From assembly GCF_021310995.1 (NCBI RefSeq), contig NZ_CP054150.1, forward strand, positions 2,878,501 through 2,942,500: a stretch of DNA of 64,000 nucleotides, read 5' to 3'. The notes under the pieces are model-generated. The model saw nothing but the letters and a program-made list of their open reading frames with translations, had not been told where the DNA came from and ran no database searches. This document shows positions 1-9,838 of this stretch, one piece after another. The stretch is from Agrobacterium vaccinii (GTDB lineage: Bacteria > Pseudomonadota > Alphaproteobacteria > Rhizobiales > Rhizobiaceae). The translations under genes were made by a program, and so were the position numbers. Each line of letters opens with the position of its first letter. Within the stretch, counting starts at the first letter, position 1.

Positions 1-1127
1 ATCCGGTCCACGAGCCCCAGGCCGAAATCGCGGGCGATCCTGATCGGCCCGACATCGTTGGAGAACAGCCGGTTCAGCACATCGGTGGTGATGCCCATCC
101 GCACCGTGTCGAACCGCCGCCAAGACTGGTAGCGCTCCAGCACGTTCAGCGAACCGATGTCGAGGCCGAGGCGATCCGCGTCGACGATGGTTTCGGCAAG
201 CGCTGCCACATCCTTGAAACCGAGATTGAGCCCCTGGCCCGAAATCGGGTGAATACCGTGCGCCGCATCGCCTGCGAGCGCCAGACGCGGCGCCACGAAG
301 GCTCGGGCAAGCGTTAGGCCCAGCGGAAAGGCCCGCCGTGGACCGACAGGCTTCACGGTTCCCAACTTGTGGCCAAAACGGCGTTCCAGCTCCTCCTCGA
401 ATACCAGATCGTCGGACGCCACCAGACGGTCGGCATCCGCGGTTCGCTCCGTCCAGACGAGCGAGGAGCGATTGCCTTTCAGCGGCAAGATGGCAAAGGG
501 GCCGGACGGTAGGAAATGCTCTTCGGCGCAGCCATTGTGTGGACGCTCATGCTCCACCGTCGTCACGATGCCCGACTGGTCGTAAGCCCAGTGCACGGTC
601 TTGATACCGGCCATGTCGCGCAGCGCCGAACGCACACCGTCACACGCCACCAGCAGAGGCGTCTCAAGGGATGAACCGTCAGAGAGAGCAATGAGATTGC
701 TCTGTGGACCGGGCTCGAAACCCGATACGCTCAAACCATGGCGAATCTCGATACCCAGCCGTTCGCAGACGCCACGCAACGCACCCACCATAGCGACATT
801 GGGAATCATATGGGCAAAGGGCTGGCCCTCCGCCACATCCCCGTCGAAGGTCAGAAACACCGGGCGCACGGGATCGGATGTTTTCGAATCGGTCACGATC
901 ATCTTGTTGATCGGCTGCGCCTCTGGCAGCAGTTCCTGCCATATGCCGAAGACATCAAGCATCCGCGTCGCTGCCGCGATGATGGCGGAGGCGCGCATAT
1001 CCTTCTTCCAGACGTGTTCCGGTGCGGCTTCGATCACCTGCACAGCCAGATGGGGCGCAGCCTGCTTGATGGCCACGGCAACGCTCAGGCCCACATATCC
1101 GCCGCCTGCAACAACAACATCCAGCAT
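1..1127 (-). CDS. ubiH: UbiH/COQ6-family FAD-dependent monooxygenase (3' end outside window)
   Basis: Class A flavoprotein hydroxylase of the UbiH/UbiF/VisC/COQ6 family, which hydroxylates the aromatic ring during ubiquinone synthesis at the inner membrane. Visible landmarks are the N-terminal dinucleotide-binding loop GGGYVG (residues 8-13), the CDG motif near residue 160, and the second FAD motif GDAAHGIHPISGQGLNLG from about residue 285. The reading ends in FGLGLVDR, typical of the family C-terminus, so only a few tens of residues are missing beyond the left edge. The start is the ATG directly before LDVVVAGGG. It is divergent from tesB with a 77-bp gap. Which ring position it hydroxylates cannot be told from sequence, so the symbol is approximate. 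Confidence 0.85.
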   Translation of the reverse strand, partial: MLDVVVAGGGYVGLSVAVAIKQAAPHLAVQVIEAAPEHVWKKDMRASAIIAAATRMLDVFGIWQELLPEAQPINKMIVTDSKTSDPVRPVFLTFDGDVAEGQPFAHMIPNVAMVGALRGVCERLGIEIRHGLSVSGFEPGPQSNLIALSDGSSLETPLLVACDGVRSALRDMAGIKTVHWAYDQSGIVTTVEHERPHNGCAEEHFLPSGPFAILPLKGNRSSLVWTERTADADRLVASDDLVFEEELERRFGHKLGTVKPVGPRRAFPLGLTLARAFVAPRLALAGDAAHGIHPISGQGLNLGFKDVAALAETIVDADRLGLDIGSLNVLERYQSWRRFDTVRMGITTDVLNRLFSNDVGPIRIARDFGLGLVDR

Positions 1128-1204
1128 CACGACCACTCCCGCATTCTTGTGAATCTCACGTCTGCACTATAGACCATCCATTTAGGTCTTCCTACAGCCG
1201 GAGC

Positions 1205-2098
1205 ATGTCGAAAATGTCGCGCCCTCTCGAAAATACAGCTCCGCTGCAAAACCTCATTTCCACGCTCGATCTGGAAAAGCTTGAGGAAAACCTGTTTCGG
1301 GGCACCAGTCCGCAGGTCGGCTGGCAGCGCGTGTTCGGGGGTCAGGTCATCGCGCAGGCCTTGATGGCGGCGCAGCGCACGGTGGGGGAGGACCGCTTCG
1401 TCCACTCCCTACACGCCTATTTCATGCGGCCCGGCGACCCCAAGGTGCCGATCATCTATCAGGTCGACCGCATCCGCGACGGCGCAAGCTTTGCCACACG
1501 CCGCATCGTCGCCATTCAGCACGGCCACGCTATTTTCTCCATGTCGGCATCATTCCAGATCGACGAAGGCGGCTTCGACCATCAGGCGCAAATTCCAGAC
1601 GTGCCGCAGCCGGAGCAGTTGATGAGCGAAGAGCAGATGCGCGATGCCTTCCTCGCCAAGGCACCGCCTGCCATCAGGAAATATTGGGAAAACAAACGCC
1701 CGATCGAGATCAGGCCCGTCTCGCTCACCCATTACATTTCCAAGGAAAAGCTCGAGCCCCATCAAAACGTATGGGTGCGTGCGGTCGGCGACGTGCCCGC
1801 CGACCGGCATTACCAGGCCGCCGTTCTGGCCTATCTCTCCGATATGACCCTGCTGGACACCTCACTCTACGCCCACGGCACCACGATCTTCGACCCTGCC
1901 GTTCAGGCTGCCAGCCTCGATCACGCCATGTGGTTTCATCGCCCCTGCAAACTGGATGACTGGCTGCTGTACACACAGGATAGCCCCAGCGCGTCAGGAG
2001 CTCGCGGGCTCACGCGCGGCAACCTGTTTACGCGCGATGGCATTCTGGTCGCGTCCATGGCGCAGGAAGGCCTGATCCGCAAATTGGCAAATGATTAA
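1205..2098 (+). CDS. tesB: Acyl-CoA thioesterase II
   Basis: Hydrolyses medium- and long-chain acyl-CoA to free fatty acid and CoA in the cytoplasm. The 297-aa length fits the double-hotdog TesB family (E. coli TesB has 286). The N-terminal hotdog holds GWQRVFGGQVIAQAL. The C-terminal hotdog holds the conserved Asp in YLSDMTLLDT, the stretch SLDHAMWFHRP and the catalytic-region Gln in ASMAQEGL. A second ATG lies three codons downstream and could be the true start. It is transcribed away from ubiH. The following 220 bp are AT-rich and carry the glnK promoter. Confidence 0.93.
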   Translation: MSKMSRPLENTAPLQNLISTLDLEKLEENLFRGTSPQVGWQRVFGGQVIAQALMAAQRTVGEDRFVHSLHAYFMRPGDPKVPIIYQVDRIRDGASFATRRIVAIQHGHAIFSMSASFQIDEGGFDHQAQIPDVPQPEQLMSEEQMRDAFLAKAPPAIRKYWENKRPIEIRPVSLTHYISKEKLEPHQNVWVRAVGDVPADRHYQAAVLAYLSDMTLLDTSLYAHGTTIFDPAVQAASLDHAMWFHRPCKLDDWLLYTQDSPSASGARGLTRGNLFTRDGILVASMAQEGLIRKLAND

Positions 2099-2181
2099 AT
2101 AATAGTCATTTTTATTTTTTTGCCCGCTTCTTGAGCGCGGCTTGCATATTTGTGTGCCTATTTTACAGACTTATTTATTAA

Positions 2182-2661
<480 letters not shown>

Positions 2662-2689
2662 GCACGCCTGACAGGGGAGTTTTCAAACC

Positions 2690-4051
2690 ATGCAATTCAA
2701 CAAGATTTCCACACTCAGCGCGCTCGGCGCCAGTGCGGCGGCCCTTCTGGCCCCGATTGCAGCCTTCGCGCAGGACGCCGCTGCCCCGGTTGCCGCTGCT
2801 GCTGCCGCAGCCCCGGTTCCTGAAAAGGCCGACACCGCATTCATGTTCCTCGCCACCATCCTGGTGCTGTTCATGATCATCCCGGGTCTCGGACTGTTTT
2901 ATGGTGGTCTGGTTCGCAGCAAGAACATGCTGTCCGTCCTGATGCAGTGCACGGTCATCGCCGCGTCTGTCATGATCATCTGGGTCATCTATGGTTATTC
3001 CTTCGCCTTCGGCGGTTCCGAAAGCCCGTTCTTCGGTGGCTTCGCCAAGATGTTCCTGTCCGGCGTCACCAAGGACAGCACGGCTGCGACCTTCTCGCAG
3101 GGCGTCGTCATTCCTGAATTCATCTTCGTGATGTTCCAGATGACCTTTGCCGCCATCACACCGGCACTGATCATCGGTGCCTTTGCCGAGCGTATCAAGT
3201 TCTCCGCCTCCATCCTGTTCTGCATCCTCTGGGTGACGTTCGTCTACTTCCCGATCGCTCACATGGTCTGGGACGCAAAGGGCTACCTCTTCGGTCTCGG
3301 CGCTCTCGACTTCGCTGGCGGCACGGTCGTTCACATCAACGCCGGTGTTGCCGGTCTTATCGGCGCGATCATGGTTGGCAAGCGTACCGGCTTCGGCAAG
3401 GACATGATGGCCCCTCACTCCATGACGCTAACCTATGTCGGTGCAGCCATGCTCTGGGTTGGCTGGTTCGGCTTCAACGCCGGTTCCAACCTCGAAGCCT
3501 CCAGCGGCGCGATGCTTGCAACCGTCAACACCTTCGTTGCGACGGCAGCAGCCATCCTGTCGTGGTGCCTGGTCGAGACTTTCACACGCGGCAAGGCTTC
3601 CATGCTGGGCGCAGCATCCGGCATGATCGCCGGTCTGGTTGCCATCACACCGGCAGCCGGTATCGTTGGCCCCATGGGCGCCATCGTCATGGGCGCGATC
3701 GTATCGCCACTTTGCTACTTCTTCGTCTCCGTGGTGAAGAACAAGTTCGGCTATGACGACACGGCAGACGTCTTCGGCGTTCACGGCGTGGGCGGCATCT
3801 TCGGCGCGCTCGCAACCGGCATCTTCGCAAGCGCATCGCTCGGCGGCATTGGTTACGCAGGCGAACAGACGATGAGCGGCCAGTTCCTGGTTCAGGTTCA
3901 GGCTGTCGTCGTCACCCTGCTGTGGACCGGTATCGGCTCTGCGATCCTCTACAAGGTCGTCGATCTCATCGTCGGTCTGCGTGTTCCCGTCGAAGCCGAA
4001 CGCGAAGGTCTCGATCTGGCATCGCACGGCGAAGCAGCCTACCACTCTTAA
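2690..4051 (+). CDS. amtB: Ammonium channel AmtB
   Basis: Inner-membrane Amt/Rh channel that passes ammonia and is gated by GlnK. The 453-aa product begins with a signal peptide ending near AAFAQ and an Ala/Pro-rich periplasmic lead, then about 11 membrane helices. Landmarks are GLFYGGLVRSKN in TM1, the pore His in DFAGGTVVHINAG, the signature WVGWFGFNAGS, and the second pore His in FGVHGVGGIFGALATG. A GGGGAG ribosome binding site precedes the ATG. It is co-transcribed with glnK and ends at a strong terminator 40 bp downstream. Confidence 0.96.
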   Translation: MQFNKISTLSALGASAAALLAPIAAFAQDAAAPVAAAAAAAPVPEKADTAFMFLATILVLFMIIPGLGLFYGGLVRSKNMLSVLMQCTVIAASVMIIWVIYGYSFAFGGSESPFFGGFAKMFLSGVTKDSTAATFSQGVVIPEFIFVMFQMTFAAITPALIIGAFAERIKFSASILFCILWVTFVYFPIAHMVWDAKGYLFGLGALDFAGGTVVHINAGVAGLIGAIMVGKRTGFGKDMMAPHSMTLTYVGAAMLWVGWFGFNAGSNLEASSGAMLATVNTFVATAAAILSWCLVETFTRGKASMLGAASGMIAGLVAITPAAGIVGPMGAIVMGAIVSPLCYFFVSVVKNKFGYDDTADVFGVHGVGGIFGALATGIFASASLGGIGYAGEQTMSGQFLVQVQAVVVTLLWTGIGSAILYKVVDLIVGLRVPVEAEREGLDLASHGEAAYHS

Positions 4052-4089
4052 GAACTGTCGGATGGGGGCGATTGTCTCGCCCCCTCCTC

Positions 4090-4130
4090 AAACGAAAAAA
4101 GCCCGGTCTCGCGCCGGGCTTTTTTCGTTT
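4090..4130 (+). terminator. Rho-independent terminator after amtB
   Basis: Perfect 17-bp inverted repeat: arms at 4090-4106 and 4114-4130 with a 7-nt loop. The GC core GCCCGG/CCGGGC is flanked by A and T runs, so it could act in both directions. Confidence 0.95.
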
Positions 4131-4265
4131 TCGCATCCTAAGTCATGTCTGAATCTGCATGGTTAATGCCATATTAACCTCCCTCCCGCTATTTTGCCCT
4201 GTCATCCCGTCTGCGCCACGTTTGGTCAGACTTCGGAAGCAACGAAAAAACGACAGGTTCAGCAT

Positions 4266-6893
4266 ATGGACAGAGTGACGTCTCCGACTTTCAATGGTCG
4301 TGATAACCGCTTCGTACTGACGGCATTCGTCGTGCGCCAGTTGATGGCGTTGTGCGGTTTCGCGGTCTTGGCCGTATTGGCGCTGGGCATCACGGCACTG
4401 GCCACATGGAATGTCGCCGATCCGAGCCTGTCCTACGCCACGGGCAGCGAGCCGACGAACCTGCTGGGCCGCAGTGGTGCGATCTTTGCCGACATCATGA
4501 TGCAGTTTCTGGGCCTGTCGGCACTGATCGCCATGCTGCCCATGCTTGCCTGGGCCTTCATGCTGATTTCCGGTCGCCGTTTCAATCGCATTCCTGCCCG
4601 CCTCGTTGCATGGCTCGCCGGTGCCTTCATCGCCTCCGCCTCCCTCGGCTGCTTTCCCGCCCCTTTGACATGGCCGCTTCCCAACGGCATCGGCGGCGTA
4701 ATCGGCGATATGATCCTGCGCTTTCCAGCGCTCTTCATCGGTGCCTATCCGACAGGCACCTTCGCTACCGTTCTCGGCGCCATCTTCGCGGTGCCTGCAG
4801 CCTGGCTGATGCTGTTTGCCTCCGGCCTGCTGGGTGCGGCTGAGGACGACGATGAGATAATCGTGTCCCAGGCTTCCGCGCCAAGCAAAGCCCGCAAGGT
4901 GCAGGAGCTGGACGAAGACGAAGACGAAGGCGATGGCTTCTTCGGCAGCCTGCTGGCCTTCGGTGCCCTTGCCCATTACTGGTACATCACGCAGGCCCGC
5001 TTCCGCCGTCTGTTCGGTCTGAAGCCCAAATCCATGCGCAACGATTTCGAGCAGCCCTACGACTTCAACGATTACGAATTCGGAACGCTGAACGAACCAT
5101 CGCGCCTGAAAACCGCCATCAACCGGCTGGACCAGCGTGCAGAACCTTCTTTCGAAGAGCGCGCGGAAGCCCGCGCCCGCCGCGAAGTCTCCCCGCCACC
5201 CATCTCGATGGACGATGATGACGGCTTCAGCGAGGACGATGCCCTGCCGGACGGCGTTCTCTCCGGTGACACCAAGTTTTCTCCGCGCCCGGCACCGGGC
5301 CAGACACGCATCACGGCCCCGCCTGCCCGCCCGAAGCCAAGCGACCGCGTCGCCCGCGATGCGCAAGGGTCTTTCATCGCTCCCGATGGTTTCCAACTGC
5401 CGTCCATCCACCTTCTGGCCGAACCGAAAAGCGTCGTTCGGGACGCCACGCTGAACGCAGAAGTGCTGGAACAGAATGCCCGCAGGCTTGAGGGCGTGCT
5501 GGAAGACTTCGGCGTCAAGGGTGAAATCATCCACGTTCGCCCCGGCCCGGTCGTCACGCTCTATGAACTGGAGCCAGCACCCGGCATCAAGTCGTCGCGC
5601 GTCATCGGCCTTGCCGACGATATCGCCCGTTCCATGAGCGCCGTCGCCGCCCGCGTGGCGGTCGTGCCCGGTCGCAACGCCATCGGCATCGAACTGCCGA
5701 ACCGCACCCGCGAAACCGTTTATCTGCGTGAACTGATCGGCTCGCGCGATTTCGAAAACACCAAGGCCAAGCTGCCCATGTCGCTGGGCAAGACAATTGG
5801 TGGCGAAGCCGTGATCGCAGACCTTGCGAAGATGCCGCATCTGCTGGTCGCAGGTACCACCGGCTCCGGTAAGTCTGTCGCCATCAACACAATGATCCTG
5901 TCGCTGCTGTACCACATGACACCGGAACAGTGCCGCCTGATCATGATCGACCCGAAGATGCTGGAACTGTCGATCTACGATGGCATCCCCCATCTTCTGT
6001 CGCCCGTAGTCACCGATCCGAAGAAGGCCGTCGTTGCGCTGAAATGGACCGTGCGCGAGATGGAAGAGCGCTACAAGAAGATGTCCAAGATCGGTGTGCG
6101 CAACATCGATGGCTTCAACACCCGTGTCCAGCAGGCGCTCGACAAGGGCGAGGTACTGACCCGCACCGTGCAAACGGGCTTTGACCGCCAGACCGGCGAG
6201 GCCATGTACGAGACCGAAGAATTCGACCTGAAGCCCCTGCCCTACATCGTCGTCATCATCGACGAAATGGCCGACCTGATGATGGTTGCCGGCAAGGACA
6301 TCGAAGGCGCGGTCCAGCGTCTAGCACAGATGGCGCGTGCGGCTGGCATCCACGTCATCATGGCCACCCAGCGCCCGTCGGTGGACGTCATCACCGGTAC
6401 CATCAAGGCCAACTTCCCGACCCGTATATCCTTCCAGGTCACCTCAAAGATCGACAGCCGCACTATTCTGGGCGAGCAGGGCGCCGAGCAGCTTCTGGGC
6501 ATGGGCGACATGCTCTATATGGCTGGCGGCGGACGCATCCAACGCGTTCACGGTCCTTTCGTTGCCGACAACGAAGTCGAGGAAATCGTCTCCTACCTTA
6601 AGACGCAAGGCTCGCCCGAGTACCTTGAGGCCGTGACCGAAGAAGATGACGAGGAAGATGGCGGCGGCCCCGCAGGAACGGGCAATATGGCCGATTCGGA
6701 AGACCCCTATGATCAGGCGGTCGCCGTCGTGCTTCGGGATGGAAAGGCCTCTACCTCCTACGTACAGCGCCGTCTCGGCATCGGTTACAACCGTGCCGCA
6801 TCACTGATCGAGCGCATGGAGCAGGAGGGCATCATCGGCCCGGCCAACCACGCGGGCAAACGGGAAATCCTGGTGCCGACCGAGAGTGACTGA
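4266..6893 (+). CDS. ftsK: DNA translocase FtsK
   Basis: Septum-anchored ATPase that pumps DNA and helps resolve the chromosome terminus at division. The 875-aa product starts at MDRVTSPTFNG; an earlier in-frame ATG adds an unconserved 24-residue tail. Four membrane helices occupy roughly residues 20-195. An acidic and proline-rich linker follows to about 370. The motor has Walker A GTTGSGKS near residue 530 and Walker B VVIIDEMADLMM near 660. The last 70 residues form the winged-helix gamma domain that reads KOPS sites (YDQAVAVVLRDGKASTSYVQ). It stands alone between amtB and the LolA-like gene. Confidence 0.96.
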   Translation: MDRVTSPTFNGRDNRFVLTAFVVRQLMALCGFAVLAVLALGITALATWNVADPSLSYATGSEPTNLLGRSGAIFADIMMQFLGLSALIAMLPMLAWAFMLISGRRFNRIPARLVAWLAGAFIASASLGCFPAPLTWPLPNGIGGVIGDMILRFPALFIGAYPTGTFATVLGAIFAVPAAWLMLFASGLLGAAEDDDEIIVSQASAPSKARKVQELDEDEDEGDGFFGSLLAFGALAHYWYITQARFRRLFGLKPKSMRNDFEQPYDFNDYEFGTLNEPSRLKTAINRLDQRAEPSFEERAEARARREVSPPPISMDDDDGFSEDDALPDGVLSGDTKFSPRPAPGQTRITAPPARPKPSDRVARDAQGSFIAPDGFQLPSIHLLAEPKSVVRDATLNAEVLEQNARRLEGVLEDFGVKGEIIHVRPGPVVTLYELEPAPGIKSSRVIGLADDIARSMSAVAARVAVVPGRNAIGIELPNRTRETVYLRELIGSRDFENTKAKLPMSLGKTIGGEAVIADLAKMPHLLVAGTTGSGKSVAINTMILSLLYHMTPEQCRLIMIDPKMLELSIYDGIPHLLSPVVTDPKKAVVALKWTVREMEERYKKMSKIGVRNIDGFNTRVQQALDKGEVLTRTVQTGFDRQTGEAMYETEEFDLKPLPYIVVIIDEMADLMMVAGKDIEGAVQRLAQMARAAGIHVIMATQRPSVDVITGTIKANFPTRISFQVTSKIDSRTILGEQGAEQLLGMGDMLYMAGGGRIQRVHGPFVADNEVEEIVSYLKTQGSPEYLEAVTEEDDEEDGGGPAGTGNMADSEDPYDQAVAVVLRDGKASTSYVQRRLGIGYNRAASLIERMEQEGIIGPANHAGKREILVPTESD

Positions 6894-7061
6894 TAGCGCG
6901 ACAGGGTTCGGACAAACGTCGCGAAGCCGGTTTCTGAATACCGCATTGCCTCACGCAAATATCAGCAACCAAGGTGTGATTTTGGCGTTATAGCAGACGC
7001 GAAGCGAAGTCATGAAGCCGCCGCGTTTTTTTGGCAAACGGATGCGATGAAGGAGAAAAGA

Positions 7062-7727
7062 ATGAAGAAGAATACCCCGGTCGTATCAGCCCAGTCAAAT
7101 GGCCTTGAAAGCCAGATGACCCGACGTGGCGTCATGACCCTGTTTTCTGCAACGGCAGCTTTTGCAGCGCTTCAGCCCATGTCTGCGTTCGCGCAGGCGG
7201 ATGCCACCGCGCAGAAAATCGCCAACCATTTTTCCTCCGTCAAAACCATGATGGGCGAGTTCGTGCAGTTCGGCCCGCGCGGTGAGCAGACCGGTGGAAA
7301 ATTCTACATCGCCCGCCCCGGCAAGCTTCGCTTCAACTACGAAGACCCGTCGCCGATGCGTGTCATTTCCGACGGCAGAAACGTCGTCATCGGCAACAAC
7401 AAGCTGAAGACCTGGGATCTGTACCCGCTGTCCAAGACGCCACTCAGCCTGCTTCTGGCCGACAAGATCGACCTTGGAAACCGCAAGGTTCGCGACGTGA
7501 AGGAAGAGTCTGATCTCACCACCATCGTTCTGGGTGATAAAAGCGTCTTCGGCGATTCCACCATCACGCTGATGTTCGACCCAAAAACCTTTGATCTGCG
7601 CCAGTGGACGACCACAGATGCACAGAACAAGGACACGACGGTCATGATTTTCAACGTCCAGACCGGCGTGGCCCTCGACGACAAGGTTTTCGCGATCAAT
7701 TACGAGGAAGTCCGCAGCCGGGGCTGA
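7062..7727 (+). CDS. lolA: LolA-like outer-membrane lipoprotein carrier
   Basis: Periplasmic chaperone that shuttles lipoproteins from LolCDE to the outer membrane. The 221-aa product starts at MKKNTP, preceded by GGAG; an ATG five codons upstream is less well placed. The leader has TRRGVMTLF (residues 20-28) and a likely cleavage after SAFA (residues 41-44). The twin arginine makes Tat export possible but unproven. The mature part has the LolA features FVQFGPRGEQTGGKFYIARPGKLRF and YEDPSPMRVISDG. Lying directly after ftsK is a conserved order in many proteobacteria. Confidence 0.87.
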   Translation: MKKNTPVVSAQSNGLESQMTRRGVMTLFSATAAFAALQPMSAFAQADATAQKIANHFSSVKTMMGEFVQFGPRGEQTGGKFYIARPGKLRFNYEDPSPMRVISDGRNVVIGNNKLKTWDLYPLSKTPLSLLLADKIDLGNRKVRDVKEESDLTTIVLGDKSVFGDSTITLMFDPKTFDLRQWTTTDAQNKDTTVMIFNVQTGVALDDKVFAINYEEVRSRG

Positions 7728-7821
7728 TCTCCGGGGTTCGACACCAGAAAACGATTCCCGTTTCTGCAGCGATGTTATAAGCCTGCCTCACCTTTCCAAA
7801 GGATGAGCGGAGCCGGACAGC

Positions 7822-8625
7822 ATGACATTCTCGATAACCACCTGGAACATCAATTCGGTGCGCCTGCGCATGCCGATCGTGGAGCAGTTTCTGGTGCGTT
7901 ACCAACCGGATGTCCTTTGCCTGCAGGAAACCAAATGCCCGAATGGTGAGTTTCCACTAAAGCCTCTTAAGGCCCTCGGATATGAGCACATCATTATTCA
8001 CGGCCAGAAGGGCTATCACGGCGTTGCCATTGCATCGAAGCTCCCTCTAATCGAAGATCATCGGCAGGATTATTGCGGCATTGGAGATGCCCGTCACATT
8101 TCCGGCATCGTCCAGGTTGGCAACAGGCGCATTCGGCTTCACAATTTCTATGTTCCGGCAGGCGGCGACGAACCGGATCGCTCGATCAATCCCAAGTTCG
8201 GCCACAAGCTCGATTTCATCGAGGAAATGAAGGCTCTCAGCGCAGACAGCGTGCCGGGCACGTCGTCCATCCTCGTCGGTGACCTCAACATCGCTCCGCT
8301 CGAAAACGACGTCTGGTCGCACAAGCAGCTTCTGAAAATCGTCAGCCACACGCCAGTCGAGACGGAAGGTCTGCTGGACATCATGAAGAAGGGCAACTGG
8401 CTCGACCTGATGCGCCTGAACGTTCCCGACACCGAGAAAATCTACACCTGGTGGAGCTACCGCGCCAAGGACTGGGAAGCCGCCGATCGTGGTCGCCGCC
8501 TCGACCACATCTGGTCCTCTCAAGACCTCGGCCCATCGCTGGACCGCATCGACATCCTGCGCGAAGCCCGAGGCTGGAACCGACCGTCAGACCATGTCCC
8601 CGTGACGGCGCATTTCAAGTTCTAG
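7822..8625 (+). CDS. xthA: Exodeoxyribonuclease III
   Basis: AP endonuclease and 3'-5' exonuclease of base-excision repair. The 267-aa length is normal for the family. Metal and catalytic motifs are present: WNINSVR at the N-terminus, CLQETK with Glu37, GDLNIAP with the catalytic Asp and Asn, and RLDHIW plus RPSDHVPV with the C-terminal His. The ATG is preceded by GGATGAGCGGAG. It is transcribed in the same direction as the lolA-like gene and converges on hicB with only 8 bp between stops. Confidence 0.95.
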   Translation: MTFSITTWNINSVRLRMPIVEQFLVRYQPDVLCLQETKCPNGEFPLKPLKALGYEHIIIHGQKGYHGVAIASKLPLIEDHRQDYCGIGDARHISGIVQVGNRRIRLHNFYVPAGGDEPDRSINPKFGHKLDFIEEMKALSADSVPGTSSILVGDLNIAPLENDVWSHKQLLKIVSHTPVETEGLLDIMKKGNWLDLMRLNVPDTEKIYTWWSYRAKDWEAADRGRRLDHIWSSQDLGPSLDRIDILREARGWNRPSDHVPVTAHFKF

Positions 8626-8633
8626 GTCCGCAA

Positions 8634-9035
8634 CTAGGAAGGAGACGATGCTATCTCATGCTTCGCGGCACGCGCAAGAAAGCCGGAACGTGTAAGGCCG
8701 TGGGCCTGCGCATAAGTATCGATCTCTTTCAATACATCTTCGGGAAGCGTGATATTCAATCGGATCGCCTTCTTGCTCTCGATTTTGACAGACACAAGAA
8801 TGGCAACGGCGTCCCGATTGTCGGGATCCGCCATGATAGCATCCAGACTTGATGGTTCGGGAATAGCCTCTCCATCCTCCACCATTCCTTCAACATGAAG
8901 GGTAAGCGCCTCTTCGGCCATCTGCCTCGCGTCATCAAGATCGGAGCCGGCAGTCACGACACCGGCAAAATCCGGAAAGGAAACGCCGAAGTCACTGTCA
9001 TCGTCCTTATGGATCAGTCCAATGTAGTTGCGCAT
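8634..9035 (-). CDS. hicB: HicB-family antitoxin
   Basis: Antitoxin of a type II toxin-antitoxin pair. It neutralises HicA and represses the operon. The 133-aa product has an N-terminal HicB fold (YIGLIHKDDDSDFGVSFPDFAGVVTAG, given here only to name its position, residues 4-30 overall, with the key Asp and Phe residues) and a C-terminal ribbon-helix-helix DNA-binding domain at about residues 88-128 (RLNITLPEDVLKEID, LTRSGFLARAA). It lies 5 bp after hicA in the same operon, the order toxin then antitoxin. Confidence 0.88.
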   Translation of the reverse strand: MRNYIGLIHKDDDSDFGVSFPDFAGVVTAGSDLDDARQMAEEALTLHVEGMVEDGEAIPEPSSLDAIMADPDNRDAVAILVSVKIESKKAIRLNITLPEDVLKEIDTYAQAHGLTRSGFLARAAKHEIASSPS

Positions 9036-9040
9036 GATGA

Positions 9041-9229
9041 TTACCTCAGTTTCAAACCCGACTGCTTCTCGATGCTTTTGAGAGTGCCGACCGGTAAATC
9101 TCGTTTAGGATGAGGGACAGTCACGCGACCCGGCAGACTGGTATGCTTGAACTGGACGTGGCTACCCTTGGTGGCCACTTCATACCAACCCGCCGCTCTC
9201 AATGCAGATATCACGTCGCCACTTCGCAT
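9041..9229 (-). CDS. hicA: HicA-family mRNA interferase toxin
   Basis: Small double-stranded-RNA-binding-fold toxin that cuts mRNA when HicB is lost. The 62-aa product starts at MRSGDVISALRAAGW, the usual HicA N-terminus; an in-frame ATG six codons upstream falls inside the promoter palindrome. The catalytic His24 is in KGSHVQFKH, and the C-terminus PVGTLKSIEKQSGL matches the family. The start codon forms one end of a perfect palindrome, so there is little or no untranslated leader. Confidence 0.88.
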   Translation of the reverse strand: MRSGDVISALRAAGWYEVATKGSHVQFKHTSLPGRVTVPHPKRDLPVGTLKSIEKQSGLKLR

Positions 9230-9264
9230 GTGTATAAATACACACAAATTTATCTTGATGTCAA
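9229..9264 (-). promoter_or_regulatory. hicAB promoter with palindromic operator
   Basis: On the minus strand a perfect -35 TTGACA (9264-9259) is followed 18 bp later by TATTTA (9240-9235). A perfect palindrome TGTGTAT-AA-ATACACA covers 9229-9244. It overlaps the -10 element and the first base of the hicA start codon. The ribbon-helix-helix domain of HicB is the obvious ligand, giving autorepression. Promoter strength and binding are inferred. Confidence 0.7.
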
Positions 9265-9295
9265 TTATCTTGGGGTCAGCCGCTGGAAATCCGCT

Positions 9296-9751
9296 CTACG
9301 AAAACCGCCCCTGCATGGCCGTCGCACCTGAAGACAGTGCTGCGATATTGTCTCTGATACGGGTCATGACGACGTCGGCCACGTCAGGGAATTCTTCGAT
9401 CATGCGGTGGAAAAGAATACGGGTGATGCGGATGACTTCGGAATCCTCTGTCGCCACTGCTGTGTACTTGCGTTCGCACAGGGTGAAGAGCGCGAGTTCC
9501 GAAAGCAGGGTGCCAGCCGTGGTTTTCGCCTGGAGTTCTGCCTTGCTGCCGCGCCCGGTGGCGTAGAGATCGAAGCCGCCGCGGGCAATGACGAAGGCGC
9601 ATTCGGCGGGCGAATGTTCTCTGAAAAGCGCTTGCCCCTCGGCAATCTTGCGGCGCTCGGCCCCGAATGCAATCAGCCGCAGCTGGTCATCGTTGAACCC
9701 CTGAAACAGAGGCACCTTGGCCAGAAGCTGGATGTCGTCGTTGAGTGCCAT
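9296..9751 (-). CDS. Cyclic nucleotide-binding-fold protein
   Basis: A stand-alone Crp/cNMP-binding domain of 151 aa with no DNA-binding helix-turn-helix, so it is not a full Crp/Fnr regulator. It begins with LAKVPLFQGFNDDQLRLIA, typical of the domain's N-terminal helices, then the beta-roll. The phosphate-binding cassette reads LLSELALFTLCERKYTAVA: the Glu and Arg are kept but the usual Phe-Gly before the Glu is replaced. Ligand binding is therefore uncertain. It lies 87 bp downstream of the CenR-type regulator on the same strand, a pairing also seen in Brucella, where the pair is otpR and a neighbouring cAMP-binding protein. Confidence 0.85.
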   Translation of the reverse strand: MALNDDIQLLAKVPLFQGFNDDQLRLIAFGAERRKIAEGQALFREHSPAECAFVIARGGFDLYATGRGSKAELQAKTTAGTLLSELALFTLCERKYTAVATEDSEVIRITRILFHRMIEEFPDVADVVMTRIRDNIAALSSGATAMQGRFS

Positions 9752-9838
9752 CGCGTTCGAAACCCTGAAATCGTGTCGCAGAAACGGTTTTCGAACAATG
9801 GCGCGGCCAAGACAAGGGCCGCACCACCAGATTTTCCG

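Noticed and set aside
4143..6173. Open frame of 676 codons opposite ftsK
   Set aside because: Mirror of a GC-rich real gene; low-complexity His/Gly/Asp composition and no family features.
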